DNA of 64,000 bases from Agrobacterium tumefaciens (GCF_013318015.2 NZ_CP115841.1:1798001-1862000); one strand, 5' to 3'; shown: positions 16,974 through 26,670, numbered from the stretch's first letter. Numbers and translations are program-made. The notes: a model not told the origin generated them from the sequence alone.

Positions 16974-19064
16974 TCATACCGCCTTGAAATAGCGTTGGCC
17001 GGTGGTGGTGACCTCCGGCTCGTCCTCCGTCGAGAGGAACGTGTCGTCGACGAGATTGGCGATGGAGGTCAAGGGACCGGGCCTGCCGAAGAAGAAGCCC
17101 TGCACCTGCAGGCAGCCTTCGCGGCGAAGGAACTCGATATGGGCCTTCGTCTCGACACCTTCCGCAAGCACCGGAATATTGAGGCTATGCGCCAGAATGA
17201 GCGTGGAGCGAACGATCGCCTCCGACTGCACATTGGTCGACAGGCCATCGATAAAGGCCCGGTCGATCTTGATCTTGTCGAAGGGAAAGCTCTGCAGGGT
17301 CGACAGAGAGGAATAGCCCGTGCCGTAATCGTCCATGGCGATCTTGACGCCGAGCGCCTTGAGTTTGCGGATCGTGATCAGCGCGTGGCGGTGGTCGGCG
17401 ATGATGCTGCCTTCGGTGATTTCAAGCTCAAGCCTCTCAGGCGCAAGCGCCGTCTCCCTAAGAATCTTCTCGACCTTCTCGGGGAAATCATTGTCCGCAA
17501 GCTGCTGCGGGGCGACATTGACGGCGATGGAAAGCGATTTTTTCCAGAGAGCCGCCTGCGCGCAGGCTTCGCGCAGAACCCATTCGCCCAATTCGACGAT
17601 AAAGCCGGTCTGCTCCGCGATCGGAATGAATTCGACGGGCGAGATCATACCGCGTTCCGGATGTTTCCAGCGCAACAGTGCCTCGAAACCGACGATGCTG
17701 CCGCTCTTGGTATCATTCTGCTGCTGGTAGTAAAGCTCGAACTCGCTGTTGGCGAGACCGCTGCGCATGGCCACGGCAAGCGCGTTGCGTTCGCGTGCGG
17801 CTTCATCCATGGACTTGTCGTAAAAGCAGATCGTGTCGGAATTCCCGCCTTTTGCCCGATACATGGCGACATCGGCCTGCGCCATCAGCGTGTCGGCGTC
17901 AATGGCGCCGGTATTGCGCACCGATATGCCCACACTCGCGCCGACCGAAAACGTCTGCCCGTTCCATTCGACCGGCCTGCTGATCTGCTCGATCAGCCGC
18001 TGGGCGAATTCCGCACCATCGGCGCGGGTATAATAGGAATGGGTCATCGCCACGAATTCATCCCCGCCCATACGCGCCAGAAACTCCCCGGCTTTCAGAA
18101 CGGAACTTGCGCGGTCGGCAATGGCGCGCAGCACGGCATCGCCCGCCGCATGGCCGTGAACGTCGTTGATTTCCTTGAAGCGGTTGAGATCGATGGACAA
18201 AAGCGCCGTGTGTGCGCCCATGGAGAGATGGCGCGTGCGTCGGTTGAGATGTTCGATAAATGCCGCGCGGTTCGGAATGCCCGTCAGCGGATCGTGCAAC
18301 GAAAGATGACGATAGCGGGCGACCGCCTGCTGGGTGGACTGGGCGTCGATGACATAGGTGGAAAGCCCGAGCGCCAGCAGGAGAAGCGTCACGGCGATGG
18401 CGCCCCCACCCATGATGGCTGGCGGCAGCAGACTTTCCGAAATGACGATGCGCGGATCGAACTCGAACAACATCGAGGCCATGCCGGTGTAATGCATGGA
18501 GGCGATGGCCAGGATCAGGAACGCAACCGAGCTATATTGGCAAAACCGGTTGACTGGGCGCGCGATGCGATTGACCGCGAGCGCGCCGAATACAGCCCCG
18601 AGCACCAGCGAAGCGATGACGTAGGTCTGGTTCCAGAAAATCATACCCTGGATCTGATAGGCAGCCATGCCGGTATAATGCATGGCCGCAATACCGAGAC
18701 CGACTGTCGCACCACCCGCTTCCACCAGCGCTGTGCGTCCGCCATAGGCGGAAATGGCGAAGCCGGTTGTCGTTGTGGCAATGGCGATAAGAAGCGAAAG
18801 CCCGGTCAGATAGGGATCGTAACCCACCTCCCCGGCAGCGACATAACCCAGCATCGCCACGAAATGGGTGGTCCATATCGCCGACCCACCATTGACACCA
18901 GCCAGAAACAGCCAGTTGACCTTTTGCCAACCCCTCGCCTGACGCGCCCTCGAGAAAAGACGCATCGTGACGAAGCTCCCCAGCATGCAGACGAGGACCG
19001 CTGCTGTGGTGTATCGGAAGTCATGATCGACGGTAAGGCACTGGAGAACTTTAAGCATTGTCAT
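16974..19064 (-). CDS. MHYT-GGDEF-EAL bifunctional cyclic-di-GMP signalling protein
   Basis: A 696-residue inner-membrane protein. Residues about 15-240 form a seven-helix MHYT sensor with the metal-binding repeats TTHFVAM (66-71), MHYTGMAA (128-135) and MHYTGMAS (190-197). A GGDEF domain (about 250-415) keeps GGDEF at 333-337 but has KAGE where the inhibitory RxxD site would be. The EAL domain (about 430-680) keeps EALLRW (461-466), MDDYGTGYSS and AEGVET. Both enzymatic motifs look active, so it may make and degrade cyclic di-GMP in response to a gas or copper-type ligand proposed for MHYT. It appears monocistronic. Confidence 0.94.
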   Translation of the reverse strand: MTMLKVLQCLTVDHDFRYTTAAVLVCMLGSFVTMRLFSRARQARGWQKVNWLFLAGVNGGSAIWTTHFVAMLGYVAAGEVGYDPYLTGLSLLIAIATTTTGFAISAYGGRTALVEAGGATVGLGIAAMHYTGMAAYQIQGMIFWNQTYVIASLVLGAVFGALAVNRIARPVNRFCQYSSVAFLILAIASMHYTGMASMLFEFDPRIVISESLLPPAIMGGGAIAVTLLLLALGLSTYVIDAQSTQQAVARYRHLSLHDPLTGIPNRAAFIEHLNRRTRHLSMGAHTALLSIDLNRFKEINDVHGHAAGDAVLRAIADRASSVLKAGEFLARMGGDEFVAMTHSYYTRADGAEFAQRLIEQISRPVEWNGQTFSVGASVGISVRNTGAIDADTLMAQADVAMYRAKGGNSDTICFYDKSMDEAARERNALAVAMRSGLANSEFELYYQQQNDTKSGSIVGFEALLRWKHPERGMISPVEFIPIAEQTGFIVELGEWVLREACAQAALWKKSLSIAVNVAPQQLADNDFPEKVEKILRETALAPERLELEITEGSIIADHRHALITIRKLKALGVKIAMDDYGTGYSSLSTLQSFPFDKIKIDRAFIDGLSTNVQSEAIVRSTLILAHSLNIPVLAEGVETKAHIEFLRREGCLQVQGFFFGRPGPLTSIANLVDDTFLSTEDEPEVTTTGQRYFKAV

Positions 19065-19217
19065 CTACGCAATTGGAATTCCAGGCAGCCTTATCACTTG
19101 CCAAGTTTGCAGCCGGTTTATATGAATGGATAAGCATATATTAAAAGTTGCAATGCACGAGTGAATTAGACAAGTCTAATAAAATCACAGCATAGCATCC
19201 GTGGAAAACGGCCGCTC

Positions 19218-19246
19218 TTGTCTTTGTCTTCCGTTTGTATTATAGC
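19218..19246 (+). promoter_or_regulatory. Candidate promoter of rplY
   Basis: TTGTCT (19218-19223), a 17-base spacer and TATAGC (19241-19246) form a plausible vegetative promoter, leaving an untranslated leader of roughly 105 bases before the rplY start at 19359. The leader is preceded by AT-rich sequence (19140-19195). Confidence 0.5.
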
Positions 19247-19358
19247 GCCCGCACCCGTGTAGACACCCTTGGAGGCAACGCGGGCGAGATGGCTTTTAGC
19301 CTCTCCAGTTCAGCGCCTGCGGGCATGAACTCTCCATATAACCTCGAAAGGAATTGCC

Positions 19359-19970
19359 ATGAGCAAAGAATCGTATGAGCTCAAGGCCGAGGCGCGCGAA
19401 CGAGTTGGTAAGGGGTCCTCTCGTGAACTTCGCCGCAACGGTTTGATTCCCGCTGTCATCTATGGTGACAAGCAGGCCCCCATTTCCATCGCTCTGTCTA
19501 CCAACGAAGTAACCAAGCGTATCCACGCTGGCGGCTTCATGACGACTGTGGCGGTAATCGACGTCGACGGCAAGAAGATCAAGGTCCTGCCGAAGGACTA
19601 CCAGCTTGATCCGGTCCGCGACTTCACCATGCACGTCGACTTCCTGCGCGTTTCGGGCAACACGCTCGTCAACGTTGAAGTTCCGGTTCACTTCGAAAAC
19701 GAAGAAAAGTCGGAAATCAAGATCGGCGGCGTTCTGAACATCGTTCGCCACACGGTGGAATTCCACTGCCCGGCCAACGACATTCCGGAATTCATCACGG
19801 TTGATCTCGCCGGTCTGAAGATCGGCGACAGCGTTCACATTTCGAATGTGAAGCTGCCGAAGAACATCTCGCCTGTAATCGCCGACCGTGACTTCACGAT
19901 CGCAACGATCGTTGCTCCGGCTGGCGGCGTTGCTGAAGAAGAAGAAGAAGCCGGCGAAGCTTCTGAATAA
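19359..19970 (+). CDS. rplY: 50S ribosomal protein L25/general stress protein Ctc
   Basis: A 203-residue long-form L25 (CTC family) that binds 5S rRNA in the large subunit. It has the N-terminal L25 domain (about 1-95; [20 protein letters not shown]) and the C-terminal TL5/CTC beta domain (about 97-185), ending in an acidic tail [18 protein letters not shown] precedes the ATG. Codon use is strongly biased as expected for a ribosomal gene. In many alphaproteobacteria rplY is followed by pth; here a c-di-GMP/binding-protein pair is interposed, and a strong terminator ends the rplY transcript. Confidence 0.97.
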   Translation: MSKESYELKAEARERVGKGSSRELRRNGLIPAVIYGDKQAPISIALSTNEVTKRIHAGGFMTTVAVIDVDGKKIKVLPKDYQLDPVRDFTMHVDFLRVSGNTLVNVEVPVHFENEEKSEIKIGGVLNIVRHTVEFHCPANDIPEFITVDLAGLKIGDSVHISNVKLPKNISPVIADRDFTIATIVAPAGGVAEEEEEAGEASE

Positions 19971-20005
19971 TAATCTGCGGCCATAAGGCCAGACAGATTT
20001 GAGCT

Positions 20006-20047
20006 AAAAGGCCCGTTCCGTTTTTCGGAACGGGCCTTTTAGTTTTT
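20006..20047 (+). terminator. Rho-independent terminator of rplY
   Basis: AAAAGGCCCGTTCCG (20006-20020) pairs perfectly with CGGAACGGGCCTTTT (20026-20040) over a TTTTT loop, followed by AGTTTTT. Confidence 0.95.
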
Positions 20048-20276
20048 ATGAACTTTAAAAGCAAAAACCTCTCGCCGCGTGCAGGATGCCGGTCCCGTTT
20101 CAGCGTGAATTAACAATTCCATGAAACGATGCCCATTGCGTTATCGTGAAAACACCGGACGGGTTGAAGAAATACAGTGAGGATACAAGGCCGTTGCCGA
20201 AAACCTCAAGGATGTCTCTCCGGACGGGGCGGAAACGGGGCGCAGTTATCTGGGGTAGAGGGTACTGCAATAGAAC
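20048..20276. other. Intergenic leader before the HAMP-PAS-GGDEF-EAL gene
   Basis: About 230 bases after the rplY terminator with no gene. It should hold the promoter of the two-gene c-di-GMP unit; I see no confident -35/-10 pair. The ribosome-binding site of the next gene is weak (GAGGG about 14 bases before the ATG). Confidence 0.4.
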
Positions 20277-22661
20277 ATGGCTCATTCCGTCGAAAGTCGC
20301 TTTATCGCGATTGTTTCCGGTGCACTTCTCACAGTGGTCGCCCCGCTTTTCACCCTTTTGCTGACCCTCTCCTATCACGAGGCTATCCGTAGCCAGCGCA
20401 ATCACCTTGAGATCCTGCTGTCAACCAATGCGCAGGCGCTTGCCCGCCCGCTATGGGATCTCGACGACGACACCATAAATCAGATTACCGGCACCCTCGT
20501 CTCCGACCCCGTGATCCGCATGGTCGAGGTCAAGGATACCTCTGGCCAGCTGGACATCATCCAGACGGCCGGCAGCGACATCATTCAGGATGCAGCCTCC
20601 ACGACCCGCGAAGTGACCTACAAAACCACAAACGGTGTCGTCACCGTCGGGCAACTGACAGTCTATTACGACGATATCGGTCTTCTGACCTCTCTCAGCC
20701 GCACCGAACTGGCGTTCATCACAATTTTCATTCTCGCCATTCTCACCACCGTTCTTGCGGCCATCGCAGGCAACCGCTTCATGGTCATCCGCCCGCTGAT
20801 GCGGCTGGCGGCAGCGATAGAAGCGACACGCCGCGTCGGCTCCCGCCACCATGTCGACTGGCGCTCGAAGGACGAGATCGGCAGGTTGGCAAAAAGCTTC
20901 AACGAAATGCAGACCCAGCTTGAAAAGGAAGAGCTGGAAATCAAGCATGCCCATGAGCGGAAGACGGAAATCTACAATCGCACACCCGCCATGCTGTTCT
21001 CGCTTGACAGATACGACAGGATTGCCGCGGTCAGCGACTATTGGGTGCAGGCGACCGGTTATGATCGGGCCAGAATACTCGGCCTGAATTTCGCCGACCT
21101 CATCCACCCGGATGACCGGTCCCTTTTCCTGCAGCGCAAGGCGGCGCAACATTCGCCCGACGCCGCACATGCGGGTATAACGGTGCGTTTTCATTGCATG
21201 GATGGCAGCGTTATGGACGCCCTCATCCTTGAAAAAGCCCTTGATTCCGGCAACGCACATCAGGGCACATATCTCTGCGTCATGACTGACGTGACGGAGT
21301 TGCGCCAGTCGGAAAAGCGCAACCGCCAGCAGGCTATTTCCGACCATTTGACCGGTCTCTTCAATCGCCAGGGTTTCGAGGCCATTCTCGACGTGCAGAT
21401 CCGTGACGCCGACAGGAACGGCAGCGAACTGGCATGCCTTTTCATAGACCTCGACCGGTTCAAGGCCATCAACGACAATCTCGGCCATGCGGCGGGCGAT
21501 GCGGTTCTGCGGGAATTCACGCTGAAAATCGAACCACTGCTGACACCGCTGGACAGCGCGTCGCGTCTGGGCGGCGACGAATTCGCCATCCTGCTTGCTG
21601 GCGACAAGGTGGAGGAGCGCGCCCAGCTGTTCTGCGAGCGGATTTGCACCATGCTGGACACGCCCTTCGAGATCGAAGGCAACAGCATCCGTCTCAGCGC
21701 CAGCATCGGCATGGCGATCTACCCGCTGCATGCCGCAAGCGCGTCCGAACTTTTGCAGAATGCCGACATGGCCATGTATACCCGCAAGAGAACGGGCAAG
21801 AACGGCTCGCAGATCTTCGACAGCTCGATCATGGACCGCGCCCGCGAACATGCGGAACTGGAAAGGGATATTGCGCAGGCGCTTTCCGACAATTGGTTCG
21901 AGGCTTATTTCCAGCCGATTCAAGATCTTGCAACGGGCCAGACGGCGGGTTTCGAGGCACTGTTGCGTCTCAACCATCCGGAAAAGGGATTGCTTTCTCC
22001 CGCCACGATCATCAGCCTTGCGGAAGAAAACGGCACCATCCATCGCATCGGCAACGTCATCCTCGACCAGTCAATCGCCAATCTGGCCAGACTGTCGCAC
22101 CTGCCCGGCATGGAGCAATCCTATGTGGCGGTGAATTTTTCGCCGCTGCAGTTCGAACCGGGATTGCCGACCCGTATCGCCGGCGTCCTTCACCGCTACG
22201 GCATTCTTCCCAAGCGGCTGATTATCGAGATAACCGAGGCGGTCATCATGAAGGACGATCCGCAAATCCGGGCGATCCTCAATGCCATTCACCAGCTGGG
22301 CTGCCGCATCGCGCTGGACGATTTCGGCACCGGTTATTCGTCGCTAAGCTATCTCAGCCGCTTTCCGGTCGACATCGTCAAGATCGATCAGTCCTTCACG
22401 CGCTCGATCTGCGACGACACGGTGGAGATAAGGCAGCGCAGCCGCATGCTGGTCGAGGGTATCGCCGCAATCTCACACAAGATGAATTGCTCCGTCATCG
22501 CCGAAGGCGTCGAGACGGAAGAGCAGAAGGAGCTTCTGACAGTGATAGGCGCGGATTACGGACAGGGCTATTATTTTGCGCGACCGCAGCCCATTGAACG
22601 GCTGATCGCCGCATTGAATGCGGATAACGGCGCAGACCGCGCCGCGGCGCGACAGGCGTAA
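20277..22661 (+). CDS. Membrane HAMP-PAS-GGDEF-EAL cyclic-di-GMP signalling protein
   Basis: A 794-residue protein: TM1 (about 7-32), a periplasmic sensor (about 33-143), TM2 (about 144-166), HAMP (about 167-222), PAS (about 230-345), GGDEF (about 350-515) and EAL (about 530-780). GGDEF at 432-436 is intact, but the inhibitory site reads TPLD rather than RxxD. EALLRL at 560-565, DDFGTGYSS and AEGVET indicate a competent EAL domain. The gene for a secreted solute-binding protein starts only 16 bases after its stop. The pair may be a periplasmic-ligand-responsive c-di-GMP switch, with the binding protein docking on the sensor; that link is inference from spacing. Confidence 0.93.
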   Translation: MAHSVESRFIAIVSGALLTVVAPLFTLLLTLSYHEAIRSQRNHLEILLSTNAQALARPLWDLDDDTINQITGTLVSDPVIRMVEVKDTSGQLDIIQTAGSDIIQDAASTTREVTYKTTNGVVTVGQLTVYYDDIGLLTSLSRTELAFITIFILAILTTVLAAIAGNRFMVIRPLMRLAAAIEATRRVGSRHHVDWRSKDEIGRLAKSFNEMQTQLEKEELEIKHAHERKTEIYNRTPAMLFSLDRYDRIAAVSDYWVQATGYDRARILGLNFADLIHPDDRSLFLQRKAAQHSPDAAHAGITVRFHCMDGSVMDALILEKALDSGNAHQGTYLCVMTDVTELRQSEKRNRQQAISDHLTGLFNRQGFEAILDVQIRDADRNGSELACLFIDLDRFKAINDNLGHAAGDAVLREFTLKIEPLLTPLDSASRLGGDEFAILLAGDKVEERAQLFCERICTMLDTPFEIEGNSIRLSASIGMAIYPLHAASASELLQNADMAMYTRKRTGKNGSQIFDSSIMDRAREHAELERDIAQALSDNWFEAYFQPIQDLATGQTAGFEALLRLNHPEKGLLSPATIISLAEENGTIHRIGNVILDQSIANLARLSHLPGMEQSYVAVNFSPLQFEPGLPTRIAGVLHRYGILPKRLIIEITEAVIMKDDPQIRAILNAIHQLGCRIALDDFGTGYSSLSYLSRFPVDIVKIDQSFTRSICDDTVEIRQRSRMLVEGIAAISHKMNCSVIAEGVETEEQKELLTVIGADYGQGYYFARPQPIERLIAALNADNGADRAAARQA

Positions 22662-22677
22662 ACCGGTGGGAGCAGCC

Positions 22678-23391
22678 ATGGGATTGATCCGCTTTTGTCT
22701 GATCTTTCTTGCTCTTGCCGGCCCGGCCAGCGCAGCCAAGCTTTTCCTGACCACCGAGGTTTACCCGCCTTATAATCTGCAAAACGACGACGGCAGCGTG
22801 GCGGGCGTTTATATCGACCAGCTCAGGATCGTACTTGAGGATACCGGCACCGATTACGAGGTTGCCGTCATGCCCTGGGCGCGGGCAATCGCATTGGCCA
22901 CAACGAAGGCCATGCATTGCGTCTTTGCCACGGCGAGAACGCCCGAACGGGAAAAGCTTTTCAAATGGGTCTCACCGATCCATAGCGACCGCAATATCCT
23001 CGTGGCGCGCCAGAATGCGGATATCAACGTCTCCAGTCTGGAAGACGCGAGGAAATACCGGGTCGGCACCCAGCGTGGCGACTACACCGAGGTCCTTCTT
23101 GGCAACCTCGGTTTCGAGCATGTGGATGTCGGTGCTGATTTCCAGATCACGCTTCACAAGCTGAACGCAGGCCGCATCGACCTGATGCCCATGTCGGAAA
23201 GCACTTTCAAAAGCCAACCCCCAGGCACGTTCAGGGAAGTGATAACGCTGGCGCGGCAACAGCTGGGTCTTGCCTGCAACAAAAGCGTTCCAGACGAGGT
23301 CATTGCAAAATTGCAGGCGCGCCTGGACAGGCTGATCGCCGATGGAACGCAACAGAGCATATTCGACCGCTACAAACTCGTCAGCCCTTGA
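22678..23391 (+). CDS. Periplasmic substrate-binding protein (SBP_bac_3 family)
   Basis: A 237-residue protein with a Sec signal peptide (MGLIRFCLIFLALAGPASA, cleavage near residue 19) and the fold of family 3 solute-binding proteins: TTEVYPPYNLQNDDGSVAGV then YEVAVMPWARA, and the hinge region PMSESTF. No ABC permease or ATPase gene is nearby, so it is not an obvious transporter subunit. The start at 22678 has GGTGGGAG upstream, and the gene begins 16 bases after a membrane GGDEF-EAL protein. Comparable freestanding proteins feed periplasmic signals to sensors; a signalling role here is a hypothesis. Confidence 0.85.
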   Translation: MGLIRFCLIFLALAGPASAAKLFLTTEVYPPYNLQNDDGSVAGVYIDQLRIVLEDTGTDYEVAVMPWARAIALATTKAMHCVFATARTPEREKLFKWVSPIHSDRNILVARQNADINVSSLEDARKYRVGTQRGDYTEVLLGNLGFEHVDVGADFQITLHKLNAGRIDLMPMSESTFKSQPPGTFREVITLARQQLGLACNKSVPDEVIAKLQARLDRLIADGTQQSIFDRYKLVSP

Positions 23392-23492
23392 GCGCCCGCT
23401 CGCGACATCAAAAAATCCATAAAAAGATTGACAGCCAGAACATTTCGGGGTGGTGACAACAGCATCGTCAGGCAAAAAAGCGGACATGCCCC

Positions 23493-24209
23493 ATGAAGAT
23501 CATCGCAGGCCTTGGTAACCCCGGCGCCCAATATGCGGGAAACCGTCACAACATCGGCTTCATGGCCGTGGATGCGCTGCAGCGCCTGCCTTCCTTCTCG
23601 CCCTGGGCGCGGAAATTCAAGGCGGAGATTTCCGAAGGCGAAATTGGCGGTGAGAAGGTTCTGCTGATGAAGCCCCTCACCTACATGAACCTGTCGGGTG
23701 AATCCGTCGGCGAGGCCATGCGTTTCTTCAAGCTTGCACCGGCAGACATTATCGTCATCCATGATGAACTGGATTTGCTTGCAGGCCGCGCGCGCATCAA
23801 GACCGGCGGCGGCCATGGCGGCCATAATGGCCTGAAATCGATCGACGCCCATTGCGGCAAGGAATACCGCCGCCTGCGTCTCGGCATCGGCCATCCCGGC
23901 GACAAGGAGCGGGTGCATGGCCACGTTCTCGGTGATTTCGCCAAGACCGACCGCGTCTGGCTCGATCCGCTGCTGGACGCCATTGCCGACAATGCCGCCA
24001 TGCTGGTGAAATCAGAGGATTCGCAGCTGATGAACAAGCTGGCGCTTGCCACCGGCAGCAAGCCGGAAACGGAAAAACCGGCCAAGGCGGCCAAGCCCGC
24101 CGCGCAATCCCACATCCATCAGGCGCGCAACAACGCCCAACCGAAAAAACTGCCGGAAACCGGGCCGATGACAGAGATGCTGAAGCGGATGTTCGGCAAG
24201 AAGGATTGA
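23493..24209 (+). CDS. pth: Peptidyl-tRNA hydrolase with C-terminal extension
   Basis: A 238-residue enzyme that releases tRNA from peptidyl-tRNAs dropped by ribosomes. Catalytic landmarks are [18 protein letters not shown] (Asn and His of the active site), [14 protein letters not shown], and HDELDL. The hydrolase core ends near residue 190, after which a basic Lys/Ala/Pro-rich tail of about 45 residues ([10 protein letters not shown] ... [10 protein letters not shown]) extends it; such tails are common in rhizobial Pth. It is followed after six bases by a GNAT gene. Confidence 0.96.
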   Translation: MKIIAGLGNPGAQYAGNRHNIGFMAVDALQRLPSFSPWARKFKAEISEGEIGGEKVLLMKPLTYMNLSGESVGEAMRFFKLAPADIIVIHDELDLLAGRARIKTGGGHGGHNGLKSIDAHCGKEYRRLRLGIGHPGDKERVHGHVLGDFAKTDRVWLDPLLDAIADNAAMLVKSEDSQLMNKLALATGSKPETEKPAKAAKPAAQSHIHQARNNAQPKKLPETGPMTEMLKRMFGKKD

Positions 24210-24215
24210 GCGCAG

Positions 24216-24668
24216 ATGTCTTCAGAGACCATGAGCCTTCGCGAAGCTGGCCCGGACGATCTGCCGAAACTGCTCGAACTTTACCAGGCGCTGAACCCTT
24301 CCGACCCGCAACTGACGGCGCAAGAGGCAAGCACGGTTTTCGCCGCCATGCTCGGCCAACCCGGCCTCACCGTGTTCTTTGCCATGGAAGAGCAGGAACC
24401 CGTTGCAACCGCCACGCTTCTCGTCATCCCGAACCTGACGCGCGCTACCCGTCCCTATGCCTTCATCGAAAATGTGGTGACGCTGGAAACTCGTCGCGGC
24501 CGGGGATATGGCCGCGCAGTCGTGCGCCACGCCATCGAGACCGCCTTTGCCGCAAATTGCTACAAGGTGATGCTGCTGACCGGCCGGCAGCGTCCTGAGG
24601 TGCATGCCTTCTACGAAAGCTGCGGTTTCATTCAGAACAAGACGGGTTTCCAGATCCGGCGGGATTGA
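24216..24668 (+). CDS. GNAT family N-acetyltransferase
   Basis: A 150-residue acetyl-CoA-dependent acyltransferase. The acetyl-CoA loop is RRGRGYGRAVVRHAIE (about 91-106) and the C-terminal motif is AFYESCGF (about 130-137). It begins six bases after the pth stop and probably shares its transcript. The substrate is unknown; small size and lack of fused domains do not distinguish a small-molecule from a protein acetylase. Confidence 0.88.
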   Translation: MSSETMSLREAGPDDLPKLLELYQALNPSDPQLTAQEASTVFAAMLGQPGLTVFFAMEEQEPVATATLLVIPNLTRATRPYAFIENVVTLETRRGRGYGRAVVRHAIETAFAANCYKVMLLTGRQRPEVHAFYESCGFIQNKTGFQIRRD

Positions 24669-24679
24669 GCATAAAGCCG

Positions 24680-24994
24680 TCACTCCTCCGGCTCGGTGGT
24701 GAACATCAGCGGAAACCCGGCCTCCTTGCCAAGATCGTTCGCCTCCTTGGCCTTGGTCTCGGCAATGTCGCGCTCGCAGACAACGACGACCGCGCTTCCG
24801 AAGCGATGCGCCGTCATCATCACCCGGTGGCCGGTGTCCTCGCCCATGTGGAAGACGACCTTCAACACCAGGGTGACGAAGTCGCGCGGCGTATAGTCGT
24901 CATTCAGCAGAATGACCTTGTAGAGCTTAGGCCGCTCCAGCTTCGGTTTGACTTTCGGTTTCGGTTTGAGATCAACAGGACTGTCACTCATCAT
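24680..24994 (-). CDS. clpS: ATP-dependent Clp protease adaptor ClpS
   Basis: A 104-residue adaptor that hands N-degron substrates to ClpA-ClpP. The core NDDYTPRDFVTLVLKVVF and the MMTAHRFGSAVVVV segment are classic. The N-terminal 24 residues are Lys/Pro-rich (LKPKPKVKPKLERPK) and would be the flexible arm that enters ClpA. No clpA gene is adjacent. Agrobacterium is known to carry two ClpS paralogues; the absence of clpA suggests this could be the second one (ClpS2), but I cannot confirm that from the window. It converges on the GNAT gene. Confidence 0.93.
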   Translation of the reverse strand: MMSDSPVDLKPKPKVKPKLERPKLYKVILLNDDYTPRDFVTLVLKVVFHMGEDTGHRVMMTAHRFGSAVVVVCERDIAETKAKEANDLGKEAGFPLMFTTEPEE

Positions 24995-25244
24995 TGTCGC
25001 CCGTGATTGTCACTCAATTGTAGCCCATGGGGAAAATCCCCGTTGATGACGAAAGATCGGTTGCTCGACCGGCGCATATTGCGCCGCAACCGCAGCATCG
25101 ACAACCCCGGCCTCGCACTCGCGCAGAATTCCGCGCCATTCGCGGGGCTTTGCCCGCCCAAATCGGCCCCCGGGCTTGACCTTGCCCTGCCCTTTCCGCA
25201 AAAGGCTCCTCAACGAATTCTTTCAAACGGACAGGTTTCAAGCC

Positions 25245-26348
25245 ATGGGCTTCAAATGCGGTATCGTCGGGCTGCCGAATGTCGGCAAGTCCACCCTCTT
25301 CAACGCGCTGACGAAAACGGCGGCCGCGCAGGCCGCCAACTATCCCTTCTGCACCATCGAGCCCAACACCGGCGAAGTTGCTGTGCCGGACCCCCGCATG
25401 CAGCAGCTTGCGGCCATTGCCGGATCGAAGGAAATCATTCCGACCCGCATTTCCTTCGTGGACATTGCCGGCCTGGTGCGCGGCGCATCGAAGGGTGAAG
25501 GTCTCGGCAACAAGTTCCTCGCCAATATCCGCGAAGTTGATGCCGTCGTGCATGTACTGCGCTGCTTCGAGGACGACGACATCACCCATGTGGAAGGCCG
25601 CATCAATCCGGTTGGCGATGCCGACACGATCGAGACGGAACTGATGCTCGCCGACCTCGAAAGCCTGGAACGCCGTGTCGAGCAGACGCGCAAGCGCGCC
25701 ACCAGCAAGGACAAGGAATCCTTGGCCCAACTGCCGGTGATGGAAGCCGTAATTGCTCTGCTAAACGACGGAAAACCGGCACGTCTGCTTTTGAAGACAC
25801 TGGCGGACGAGGAAATCGAAATCCTCAAGGGCCTCAATCTCCTGACGTCGCACCCGGTGCTTTATGTCTGCAACGTCTCTGAAGCCGACGCATCCACCGG
25901 CAACGAGCACACCGCGGCTGTCGCGGAGATGGCAAAGCAACAGGGCGCCGAATGCGTGATCATCTCGGCGGCGATCGAGGCCGAAGTCGCGCAGCTTCCG
26001 GCCGATGAAGCCGAAGAATTCCTCTCGGCCCTCGGGCTCACCGAAGCCGGTCTCGACCGGTTGATCCGCGCCGGCTATCACCTGCTCGACCTCATCACCT
26101 ATTTCACCGTCGGCCCGAAGGAAACGCGCGCCTGGACGATCGTGCGCGGCACCAAAGCGCCCGCTGCCGCCGGCGTCATCCATACCGATTTCGAACGCGG
26201 CTTCATCCGCGCCTTTACCATCGCCTATGACGACTACATCGCCTACAAGGGCGAAGTTGGTGCCAAGGAAGCCGGCAAGGGACGCGACGAAGGCAAGGAA
26301 TATGTCGTCCAGGACGGTGACGTCATCCACTTCCGCTTTAATACCTGA
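25245..26348 (+). CDS. ychF: Redox-regulated ATPase YchF (Obg-related)
   Basis: A 367-residue P-loop ATPase of the Obg family that binds ribosomes and, unlike true GTPases, prefers ATP. Motifs: G1 GLPNVGKST (about 8-16), switch region VDIAGLVRGASKGEGLGNKFL, the altered G4 region VCNVSEAD in place of NKxD, and a C-terminal TGS domain (AWTIVRGTKAPAAAGVIHTDFE onward). The start at 25245 (MGFKCGIVGL) matches the family; the 23 codons upstream are not conserved. It stands alone with about 250 bases upstream. Confidence 0.96.
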   Translation: MGFKCGIVGLPNVGKSTLFNALTKTAAAQAANYPFCTIEPNTGEVAVPDPRMQQLAAIAGSKEIIPTRISFVDIAGLVRGASKGEGLGNKFLANIREVDAVVHVLRCFEDDDITHVEGRINPVGDADTIETELMLADLESLERRVEQTRKRATSKDKESLAQLPVMEAVIALLNDGKPARLLLKTLADEEIEILKGLNLLTSHPVLYVCNVSEADASTGNEHTAAVAEMAKQQGAECVIISAAIEAEVAQLPADEAEEFLSALGLTEAGLDRLIRAGYHLLDLITYFTVGPKETRAWTIVRGTKAPAAAGVIHTDFERGFIRAFTIAYDDYIAYKGEVGAKEAGKGRDEGKEYVVQDGDVIHFRFNT

Positions 26349-26423
26349 TCTGGTCTTAAGCGCGGCGGCGGTCACATCGCGTCTTTTGACGCGCTGACCG
26401 AAGTGACACAGACCTGTGGCTTG

Positions 26424-26547
26424 TTTCTTCTCCCCGGCGGGGGAAGATAGCCCGGAGGATCTGATGAGGAGGCAAGGCTGGCGAATCTCACGACCCTTGC
26501 CCCTCATTCCGCTATCGCGACCTTCTCCTCCTCTGGGAGAAGGCAGC
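26424..26547. repeat. Imperfect inverted-repeat element downstream of ychF
   Basis: A 124-base noncoding element with arms around CTTCTCCCCGGCGGGGGAAG near the left end and CCTTCTCCTCCTCTGGGAGAAGG (abbreviated: CTTCTCC...GGAGAAG) at the right, plus CTGATGAGG matched by CCCCTCATTC. This is the look of a widespread rhizobial intergenic repeat built on CTTCTCCCC/GGGGAGAAGG. The gap from 26349 to 26670 holds nothing else except the promoter of the following gene pair. Confidence 0.6.
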
Positions 26548-26670
26548 ATGCCGCACCCGATCTCTCAATAGGATCTCCCTACGCCGCGAACGCACTCTCG
26601 ATTTGACCTTTACGTAAAGGGAAAAATCATTTTAGATGCCGGTGACATCGACTAGGCAAGGGAGGAAGCC

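Noticed and set aside
16800..19133. 777-codon plus-strand open frame opposite the MHYT-GGDEF-EAL gene
   Set aside because: The minus strand carries an unmistakable c-di-GMP protein; the antisense translation is low-complexity and has no motif.
20451..22043. 530-codon minus-strand open frame opposite the HAMP-PAS-GGDEF-EAL gene
   Set aside because: Antisense shadow of conserved GGDEF and EAL domains.
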